This document shows, piece after piece, positions 7,507 to 17,056 of a stretch of 17,056 bases of DNA. The first letter of the stretch is position 1; every line of letters starts with the position of its first letter. The position numbers and the translations under genes are program-made. Below the pieces are notes generated by a model, which saw only the letters and a program-made list of their open reading frames with translations, was not told the origin of the DNA and did no database searches. Source of the DNA: Schoenoplectus triqueter (lineage: Eukaryota > Streptophyta > Magnoliopsida > Poales > Cyperaceae); assembly GCA_964058805.1 (NCBI GenBank), contig CAXKVV010001901.1, forward strand, positions 1 through 17,056. The letters are read 5' to 3'.

Positions 7507-7874
7507 TTCGATATGAATATCAGAGGACACTAATTTTTCATAAGACATAACTAGGATACATTAGAAATTGCTGTTTAAACAAGTTGTTTAAGATTTTTAA
7601 CATTTATTGCCTCATAACGACACAAAATTTCATGAAAATTGATATAATTACTCCTAGTTGTGCCTATTAGAAGATTATCCAATTGACACTTCGATACGAA
7701 CATTCTATGACACGAATTTTGCATAAAAAATAAGTAAGATGCATTAAAAACAGCTGTCTAAACAAGTTATTTGAGTTTTTTTTTTAAAATTTGGCTGCAT
7801 AACTCCACATAATTTCGTGCAAATTAATAGAATCACTACTAATTATGCCTATTATATAATTATCCAAATAACGC

Positions 7875-10800
7875 TCCAATATGAATATCCTATAACAGTA
7901 ATTTTTCATAAAACATCAATAAGATACATTTGAAACTGCTGTTTAAATAAGTTGTTTAAGATTTTCAAAATTTAGCGTCTCATAACTACTTATAATTTCA
8001 TGAAAATTAATATAATTACTCCTAATTGTGCCTATTAGAAGATTATCCAATTAATGCTTCGATATGAATATTCTACGACACTTAGTTTGCCCAAAACGTA
8101 GGTAAGATGCTTTTAAGAATCAGCAGTTTAAACTAGTTGATTGAGTTTTTCAAATTTTTGCCGCATAACTACATATAATTTCATGCAAATTAATATAATT
8201 ACTCCTAATTATGTCTATTATAAGATTATCTAATTAAAACTTTGATATGAATATTCTATGATGCTAATTTGGCACAAAACACAAGTAGGATGCATTAAAA
8301 ACTGCTGTTTAAACAAGTTGTTTGATTTTTTTAAAACTTTTGGCCCCGCATAATTTCGTGCAAATTAATATAACTACTCCTATTTATACCTATTATAAGA
8401 TTTTTCAATTAACACTTCGATATGAATATTCTACGACACTATTTTTCCCCAAAATACGAGTAAGATGCATTAGAAACAGCTATTTAAAAAACTTATTTGA
8501 GTATTTCAACATTTTTGACCCCATAACTACAAATAGTTTAGTGAAAATTTATATAATCACTCCTAATTATGCCTATTAAAATATTATCTAATTAACACTT
8601 CGATATGAGAATTCTGCAACACTAATTCTGCACAAAACATAAGTAGGAGGCATGAAAAATAGCTGTTTAAACAAGTTGTTTGAGTTTTTTAAAAAAAATT
8701 GGCCGCATAATTACACATAATTTCTTATAAATTAATATAATTACTCCTAAGCATGCCTATTATAATATCTTCTAATTCAAACTTCGATATGAATCTTCTA
8801 CGACGCTAATTTTGCACAAAACATAGGTAAGATGCATTAAAAACAGCTGTTTAAACAAGTTATTTGAGTTTTAAAAAAAATTTGGCTGCATAACTACACA
8901 TAATTTCTTATAAATTAATATAATTACTCCTAAATATGCCTATTGTAAGATTTTCCAATTGAAACTTCGTCGTGAATATTCTACAACACTAATTTCGCAC
9001 AAAAATTAAGTAAGATGCATTAAGAACTGCTGTTTAAACAAGTTGTTTGATCTTTCCAAATTTTTTGTCCGCATAACTGCACATAATTTTTCGTATAAAT
9101 TAATATAATTACTCCTAATTACGTCTTTTATAAGATTTTTCAATTAACACTTTGATATGAATATTCTACGATACTAATTTTTCTCAAAACATAAGTAAGA
9201 TGCATTAGAAACTGCTATTTAAAAAAGGTATTTGACTTTCCAACATTTTTGCCCTCATAACTACACATAATTTCGTAAAAAATAATATAACAACTCCTAA
9301 TTACGTCTGTTATAAAGTTGTCCAATTAAAACTTTGATATAAATATTCTATAACGCTAATTTTGCAGAAAACATAAGTAAGATGCGTAAAAAACTGCTGT
9401 TTAAACAAGTTGTTTGGCTTTATAAAAAATTTTGGCCACATATCTACGCATAATTTCGTGCAAATTAAAATAATTACTCCTGATTACGCCTATTATAAGA
9501 TAATCCTATTAGAACTTCGATATGAATATTCCACGACGCTAGTTCTGCGCAAAACACAAGTAAGATGCATTAAAAACTGCCGTTCAGTTTTTCATAATTT
9601 TTGGCCGCATATCTACATATAATTTCGTGAAAATTAATACAATTAATCCTAATGACGTCTGTTATAAAATCGTCCAATTAAAACTTCGATATGAATATTC
9701 TGTAATGCTAATATTGCACAAAACATAAGCAAGATGCGTTAAAAACTGCTGTTTAAAAAGTTGTTTGGCTTTATGAAAAATTTTGGCCGCATAACTACAC
9801 ATAATTTGGTGCAAATTAATATAATTACTCCTAATTATGCATATTATAAGATTGTTCAATTAACACTTCAAAATAAATATTTTATGGCACTATTTTTCCT
9901 CAAAACATAAGTAAGCTGCATTAAAAACTGCTATTTAAAAAAGTTAGGTTTTTCAACATTTTTGGCCTCTTAACTACATATAATTTCGTAAAAATTAATA
10001 TAATCACTCCTAATTATGCCTGTTAAAATATTAGCCAATTAACACTTCGATATGAATATTCCGCGACACTAATTTTGCACAAGATATAAGTAGGATGCAT
10101 TAAAAACAGCTTTTTAAACAAGTTGTTTGTGTTTTTCAAATTTTTTGGCCGCATAGGTACACATAATTTCGTGCAAATTAATATAGTTACTCCTAATTAT
10201 GCCTATTATAAGATTGTCTAATTAACACTTCGATATGAATATCCTACGACACTAATTCTTCATAAAACATAAGTAAGATATATTAGGAGCTGCTGTTTAA
10301 ACAAGTTGTTTAAGATTTTTAACATTTTTTTACTCATAACTACACTTAATTTCGTCAAAATTAATATAATTACTCCTAATTATACCTATTAGAAGATTAT
10401 CTAATTAACCCATCGATATGAACAATGTACAACATAAATTTTGTACAAAACATAACTAAGATGCATTAAAAACGGTTGTTTAAACAAGTTGTTTGAGTTT
10501 TTGAATTTTGTTGGCCGCATAACTACATATAATTTCATGAAAATAAATATAATTATTCCTCATTATGCCTATTATATGATTGTCTAATTAAAACTTAGAT
10601 ATGAATATTCTATGACGCTAATTTTGCAGAAATATAGGCAAGATGCATTAGAAACTGTTGTTTAAGATTCTCAACATTTTTTGCATCAAAACCACGCATA
10701 ATTTCGAGCGAATTAATATAATTGCTCCTAACTATGTCTATTATAAGATTGTCAAATTAACACTTCGATATGAATATCAGAGGACACTAATTTTTCATAA

Positions 10801-11132
10801 GACATAACTAGGATACATTAGAAATTGCTGTTTAAACAAGTTGTTTAAGATTTTTAACATTTATTGCCTCATAACGACACAAAATTTCATGAAAATTGAT
10901 ATAATTACTCCTAGTTGTGCCTATTAGAAGATTATCCAATTGACACTTCGATACGAACATTCTATGACACGAATTTTGCATAAAAAATAAGTAAGATGCA
11001 TTAAAAACAGCTGTCTAAACAAAGTTATTTGAGTTTTTTTTTTTAAATTTGGCTGCATAACTCCACATAATTTCGTGCAAATTAATAGAATCACTACTAA
11101 TTATGCCTATTATATAATTATCCAAATAACGC
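7875..11132 (+). repeat. HOR copy 2 (3258 bp)
   Basis: This is a complete 18-monomer copy with starts at 7875, 8058, 8241, 8416, 8599, 8783, 8966, 9151, 9333, 9516, 9685, 9867, 10046, 10229, 10412, 10595, 10764 and 10947. Only about four differences from copy 3 are visible, including AATACGAG at 8453-8460 where copies 3 and 4 have AACACGAG, and TTTTTGCCGC where copy 3 has TTTTTTCCGC. It shares AACAAAGTTATTT near 11017-11029 with copy 3; copy 1 lacks the extra A. Confidence 0.95.
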
Positions 11133-14100
11133 TCCAATATGAATATCCTATAACAGTAATTTTTCATAAAACATCAATAAGATACATTTGAAACTGCTGT
11201 TTAAATAAGTTGTTTAAGATTTTCAAAATTTAGCGTCTCATAACTACTTATAATTTCATGAAAATTAATATAATTACTCCTAATTGTGCCTATTAGAAGA
11301 TTATCCAATTAATGCTTCGATATGAATATTCTACGACACTTAGTTTGCCCAAAACGTAGGTAAGATGCTTTTAAGAATCAGCAGTTTAAACTAGTTGATT
11401 GAGTTTTTCAAATTTTTTCCGCATAACTACATATAATTTCATGCAAATTAATATAATTACTCCTAATTATGTCTATTATAAGATTATCTAATTAAAACTT
11501 TGATATGAATATTCTATGATGCTAATTTGGCACAAAACACAAGTAGGATGCATTAAAAACTGCTGTTTAAACAAGTTGTTTGATTTTTTTAAAACTTTTG
11601 GCCCCGCATAATTTCGTGCAAATTAATATAACTACTCCTATTTATACCTATTATAAGATTTTTCAATTAACACTTCGATATGAATATTCTACGACACTAT
11701 TTTTCCCCAAAACACGAGTAAGATGCATTAGAAACAGCTATTTAAAAAACTTATTTGAGTATTTCAACATTTTTGACCCCATAACTACAAATAGTTTAGT
11801 GAAAATTTATATAATCACTCCTAATTATGCCTATTAAAATATTATCTAATTAACACTTCGATATGAGAATTCTGCAACACTAATTCTGCACAAAACATAA
11901 GTAGGAGGCATGAAAAATAGCTGTTTAAACAAGTTGTTTGAGTTTTTTAAAAAAAATTGGCCGCATAATTACACATAATTTCTTATAAATTAATATAATT
12001 ACTCCTAAGCATGCCTATTATAATATCTTCTAATTCAAACTTCGATATGAATCTTCTACGACGCTAATTTTGCACAAAACATAGGTAAGATGCATTAAAA
12101 ACAGCTGTTTAAACAAGTTATTTGAGTTTTAAAAAAAATTTGGCTGCATAACTACACATAATTTCTTATAAATTAATATAATTACTCCTAAATATGCCTA
12201 TTGTAAGATTTTCCAATTGAAACTTCGTCGTGAATATTCTACAACACTAATTTCGCACAAAAATTAAGTAAGATGCATTAAGAACTGCTGTTTAAACAAG
12301 TTGTTTGATCTTTCCAAATTTTTTGTCCGCATAACTGCACATAATTTTTCGTATAAATTAATATAATTACTCCTAATTACGTCTTTTATAAGATTTTTCA
12401 ATTAACACTTTGATATGAATATTCTACGATACTAATTTTTCTCAAAACATAAGTAAGATGCATTAGAAACTGCTATTTAAAAAAGGTATTTGACTTTCCA
12501 ACATTTTTGCCCTCATAACTACACATAATTTCGTAAAAAATAATATAACAACTCCTAATTACGTCTGTTATAAAGTTGTCCAATTAAAACTTTGATATAA
12601 ATATTCTATAACGCTAATTTTGCAGAAAACATAAGTAAGATGCGTAAAAAACTGCTGTTTAAACAAGTTGTTTGGCTTTATAAAAAATTTTGGCCACATA
12701 TCTACGCATAATTTCGTGCAAATTAAAATAATTACTCCTGATTACGCCTATTATAAGATAATCCTATTAGAACTTCGATATGAATATTCCACGACGCTAG
12801 TTCTGCGCAAAACACAAGTAAGATGCATTAAAAACTGCCGTTCAGTTTTTCATAATTTTTGGCCGCATATCTACATATAATTTCGTGAAAATTAATACAA
12901 TTAATCCTAATGACGTCTGTTATAAAATCGTTTAATTAAAACTTCGATATGAATATTCTGTAATGCTAATATTGCACAAAACATAAGCAAGATGCGTTAA
13001 AAACTGCTGTTTAAAAAGTTGTTTGGCTTTATGAAAAATTTTGGCCGCATAACTACACATAATTTGGTGCAAATTAATATAATTACTCCTAATTATGCAT
13101 ATTATAAGATTGTTCAATTAACACTTCAAAATAAATATTTTATGGCACTATTTTTCCTCAAAACATAAGTAAGCTGCATTAAAAACTGCTATTTAAAAAA
13201 GTTAGGTTTTTCAACATTTTTGGCCTCTTAACTACATATAATTTCGTAAAAATTAATATAATCACTCCTAATTATGCCTGTTAAAATATTAGCCAATTAA
13301 CACTTCGATATGAATATTCCGCGACACTAATTTTGCACAAGATATAAGTAGGATGCATTAAAAACAGCTTTTTAAACAAGTTGTTTGTGTTTTTCAAATT
13401 TTTTGGCCGCATAGGTACACATAATTTCGTGCAAATTAATATAGTTACTCCTAATTATGCCTATTATAAGATTGTCTAATTAACACTTCGATATGAATAT
13501 CCTACGACACTAATTCTTCATAAAACATAAGTAAGATATATTAGGAGCTGCTGTTTAAACAAGTTGTTTAAGATTTTTAACATTTTTTTACTCATAACTA
13601 CACTTAATTTCGTCAAAATTAATATAATTACTCCTAATTATACCTATTAGAAGATTATCTAATTAACCCATCGATATGAACAATGTACAACATAAATTTT
13701 GTACAAAACATAACTAAGATGCATTAAAAACGGTTGTTTAAACAAGTTGTTTGAGTTTTTGAATTTTGTTGGCCGCATAACTACATATAATTTCATGAAA
13801 ATAAATATAATTATTCCTCATTATGCCTATTATATGATTGTCTAATTAAAACTTAGATATGAATATTCTATGACGCTAATTTTGCAGAAATATAGGCAAG
13901 ATGCATTAGAAACTGTTGTTTAAGATTCTCAACATTTTTTGCATCAAAACCACGCATAATTTCGAGCGAATTAATATAATTGCTCCTAACTATGTCTATT
14001 ATAAGATTGTCAAATTAACACTTCGATATGAATATCAGAGGACACTAATTTTTCATAAGACATAACTAGGATACATTAGAAATTGCTGTTTAAACAAGTT

Positions 14101-14390
14101 GTTTAAGATTTTTAACATTTATTGCCTCATAACGACACAAAATTTCATGAAAATTGATATAATTACTCCTAGTTGTGCCTATTAGAAGATTATCCAATTG
14201 ACACTTCGATACGAACATTCTATGACACGAATTTTGCATAAAAAATAAGTAAGATGCATTAAAAACAGCTGTCTAAACAAAGTTATTTGAGTTTTTTTTT
14301 TTAAATTTGGCTGCATAACTCCACATAATTTCGTGCAAATTAATAGAATCACTACTAATTATGCCTATTATATAATTATCCAAATAACGC
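11133..14390 (+). repeat. HOR copy 3 (3258 bp)
   Basis: This complete copy has all monomer starts exactly 3258 bp after those of copy 2. Private variants are TTTTTTCCGC near 11412-11421 (monomer 2) and a double change of CC to TT at 12932-12933, just before monomer 11. Copy-specific variants like these argue that the copies are physically distinct and not a single unit duplicated by assembly error. Confidence 0.95.
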
Positions 14391-17056
14391 TCCAATATGA
14401 ATATCCTATAACAGTAATTTTTCATAAAACATCAATAAGATACATTTGAAACTGCTGTTTAAATAAGTTGTTTAAGATTTTCAAAATTTAGCGTCTCATA
14501 ACTACTTATAATTTCATGAAAATTAATATAATTACTCCTAATTGTGCCTATTAGAAGATTATCCAATTAATGCTTCGATATGAATATTCTACGACACTTA
14601 GTTTGCCCAAAACGTAGGTAAGATGCTTTTAAGAATCAGCAGTTTAAACTAGTTGATTGAGTTTTTCAAATTTTTGCCGCATAACTACATATAATTTCAT
14701 GCAAATTAATATAATTACTCCTAATTATGTCTATTATAAGATTATCTAATTAAAACTTTGATATGAATATTCTATGATGCTAATTTGGCACAAAACACAA
14801 GTAGGATGCATTAAAAACTGCTGTTTAAACAAGTTGTTTGATTTTTTTAAAACTTTTGGCCCCGCATAATTTCGTGCAAATTAATATAACTACTCCTATT
14901 TATACCTATTATAAGATTTTTCAATTAACACTTCGATATGAATATTCTACGACACTATTTTTCCCCAAAACACGAGTAAGATGCATTAGAAACAGCTATT
15001 TAAAAAACTTATTTGAGTATTTCAACATTTTTGACCCCATAACTACAAATAGTTTAGTGAAAATTTATATAATCACTCCTAATTATGCCTATTAAAATAT
15101 TATCTAATTAACACTTCGATATGAGAATTCTGCAACACTAATTCTGCACAAAACATAAGTAGGAGGCATGAAAAATAGCTGTTTAAACAAGTTGTTTGAG
15201 TTTTTTAAAAAAAATTGGCCGCATAATTACACATAATTTCTTATAAATTAATATAATTACTCCTAAGCATGCCTATTATAATATCTTCTAATTCAAACTT
15301 CGATATGAATCTTCTACGACGCTAATTTTGCACAAAACATAGGTAAGATGCATTAAAAACAGCTGTTTAAACAAGTTATTTGAGTTTTAAAAAAAATTTG
15401 GCTGCATAACTACACATAATTTCTTATAAATTAATATAATTACTCCTAAATATGCCTATTGTAAGATTTTCCAATTGAAACTTCGTCGTGAATATTCTAC
15501 AACACTAATTTCGCACAAAAATTAAGTAAGATGCATTAAGAACTGCTGTTTAAACAAGTTGTTTGATCTTTCCAAATTTTTTGTCCGCATAACTGCACAT
15601 AATTTTTCGTATAAATTAATATAATTACTCCTAATTACGTCTTTTATAAGATTTTTCAATTAACACTTTGATATGAATATTCTACGATACTAATTTTTCT
15701 CAAAACATAAGTAAGATGCATTAGAAACTGCTATTTAAAAAAGGTATTTGACTTTCCAACATTTTTGCCCTCATAACTACACATAATTTCGTAAAAAATA
15801 ATATAACAACTCCTAATTACGTCTGTTATAAAGTTGTCCAATTAAAACTTTGATATAAATATTCTATAACGCTAATTTTGCAGAAAACATAAGTAAGATG
15901 CGTAAAAAACTGCTGTTTAAACAAGTTGTTTGGCTTTATAAAAAATTTTGGCCACATATCTACGCATAATTTCGTGCAAATTAAAATAATTACTCCTGAT
16001 TACGCCTATTATAAGATAATCCTATTAGAACTTCGATATGAATATTCCACGACGCTAGTTCTGCGCAAAACACAAGTAAGATGCATTAAAAACTGCCGTT
16101 CAGTTTTTCATAATTTTTGGCCGCATATCTACATATAATTTCGTGAAAATTAATACAATTAATCCTAATGACGTCTGTTATAAAATCGTCCAATTAAAAC
16201 TTCGATATGAATATTCTGTAATGCTAATATTGCACAAAACATAAGCAAGATGCGTTAAAAACTGCTGTTTAAAAAGTTGTTTGGCTTTATGAAAAATTTT
16301 GGCCGCATAACTACACATAATTTGGTGCAAATTAATATAATTACTCCTAATTATGCATATTATAAGATTGTTCAATTAACACTTCAAAATAAATATTTTA
16401 TGGCACTATTTTTCCTCAAAACATAAGTAAGCTGCATTAAAAACTGCTATTTAAAAAAGTTAGGTTTTTCAACATTTTTGGCCTCTTAACTACATATAAT
16501 TTCGTAAAAATTAATATAATCACTCCTAATTATGCCTGTTAAAATATTAGCCAATTAACACTTCGATATGAATATTCCGCGACACTAATTTTGCACAAGA
16601 TATAAGTAGGATGCATTAAAAACAGCTTTTTAAACAAGTTGTTTGTGTTTTTCAAATTTTTTGGCCGCATAGGTACACATAATTTCGTGCAAATTAATAT
16701 AGTTACTCCTAATTATGCCTATTATAAGATTGTCTAATTAACACTTCGATATGAATATCCTACGACACTAATTCTTCATAAAACATAAGTAAGATATATT
16801 AGGAGCTGCTGTTTAAACAAGTTGTTTAAGATTTTTAACATTTTTTTACTCATAACTACACTTAATTTCGTCAAAATTAATATAATTACTCCTAATTATA
16901 CCTATTAGAAGATTATCTAATTAACCCATCGATATGAACAATGTACAACATAAATTTTGTACAAAACATAACTAAGATGCATTAAAAACGGTTGTTTAAA
17001 CAAGTTGTTTGAGTTTTTGAATTTTGTTGGCCGCATAACTACATATAATTTCATGA
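14391..17056 (+). repeat. HOR copy 4 (partial, runs off window)
   Basis: Monomers 1-14 are complete and monomer 15 begins at 16928, cut by the window end after 129 bp. Starts lie 3258 bp after those of copy 3. It lacks the private changes of copy 3 (monomer 2 reads TTTTTGCCGC and the CC is intact before monomer 11) and appears otherwise identical to it over 2.67 kb. The array clearly continues to the right. Confidence 0.95.

Larger units (their letters stand above)
4621..7874 (+). repeat. HOR copy 1 (3254 bp, 18 monomers, edge copy)
   Basis: Monomers start at 4621, 4804, 4987, 5162, 5344, 5527, 5709, 5894, 6076, 6259, 6428, 6610, 6789, 6972, 7155, 7338, 7507 and 7690, taking TTCGATATGA or its equivalent as the start. 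Compared with copy 2 I count about 18 differences by eye. About 15 fall in monomers 1-8 (4621-6075) and the rest near 7471 and 7760-7790. The 4-bp length difference comes from 1-bp indels in monomers 4, 5, 6 and 18. This copy borders the GC satellite. Confidence 0.95.
4621..17056 (+). repeat. AT-rich ~182-bp satellite array with 18-mer HOR
   Basis: Sixty-eight complete head-to-tail monomers and one partial one. Most are 182-185 bp; exceptions are 169, 175 and 179 bp. Landmarks in order are TTCGATATGAATATTCTACG, CACTAATTTTGCACAAAACA, AAGTAAGATGCATTAAAAAC, CTGTTTAAACAAGTTGTTTG, TTTTTGGCCGCATAACTACA, CATAATTTCGTGCAAATTAA and ATAATTACTCCTAATTATG. The composition is strongly AT-rich, in sharp contrast to the GC array. 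Variants recur every 18 monomers, which defines a higher-order repeat of 3254-3258 bp. Plant and animal centromeric satellites commonly have monomers of about 150-180 bp, so a centromeric or pericentromeric role is plausible, but subtelomeric or knob heterochromatin is also possible. The short frames repeated once per HOR (for example at 6153-6365, 9410-9622, 12668-12880 and 15926-16138) are repeat by-products. Confidence 0.97.

Noticed and set aside
5068..16375. Short frames (61-90 codons) conserved every 3.26 kb in the AT satellite
   Set aside because: They recur only because the HOR recurs, are AT-biased, have no recognisable domain and vary with neutral point changes. One loses length simply through the CC to TT change in copy 3.
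862..17056. CRISPR array
   Set aside because: The repeats are directly contiguous with no unique spacers, the monomers are 58 and about 182 bp, there are no cas genes, and the context is eukaryotic.
1..17056. Telomeric repeats, rDNA or tRNA genes
   Set aside because: No TTTAGGG- or TTAGGG-type runs, no 5S or 18S-like sequence and no tRNA-like cloverleaf were noticed on either strand.

Overview
This window looks like non-coding repetitive DNA from a eukaryotic nuclear genome. A flowering plant is my best guess, from the style of the left flank and the satellite monomer length, but nothing in the sequence proves the lineage. I see no credible protein gene, tRNA, rRNA, bacterial operon or CRISPR array in 17 kb. 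Every longer reading frame can be explained as a by-product of tandem repetition.

There are three zones. (1) Positions 1 to about 861 have mixed composition. They hold two families of degenerate short motifs, a TATA-box-like site near 560 and a GC-rich hairpin or primer-binding-site-like element at 663-684. This could be the remnant of a retrotransposon LTR and leader, at low confidence. (2) Positions about 862-4620 are a GC- and CpG-rich tandem satellite with a 58-bp monomer, about 65 copies. The copies are diverged and show internal block duplications and several truncated monomers. No stop codon occurs in any forward frame of the consensus, which produces spurious open frames of up to 373 codons. 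(3) Positions 4621-17056 are a very AT-rich satellite with monomers of about 182 bp, organised as an 18-monomer higher-order repeat (HOR) of 3254-3258 bp. The HOR is present 3.8 times and runs off the right end. HOR copies are about 99.4-99.9% identical by eye, while neighbouring monomers inside one copy are much more divergent.

The GC satellite meets the AT satellite abruptly at 4620-4622, with a 3-bp overlap. The HOR copy next to this edge carries most of the differences among copies, concentrated in its first eight monomers. This is the pattern expected at the edge of an array kept uniform by unequal exchange or gene conversion. Monomer length, AT-richness, multimeric HOR structure and dyad-symmetric motifs resemble centromeric or pericentromeric satellites. 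Centromere function is inference and cannot be decided from sequence alone.
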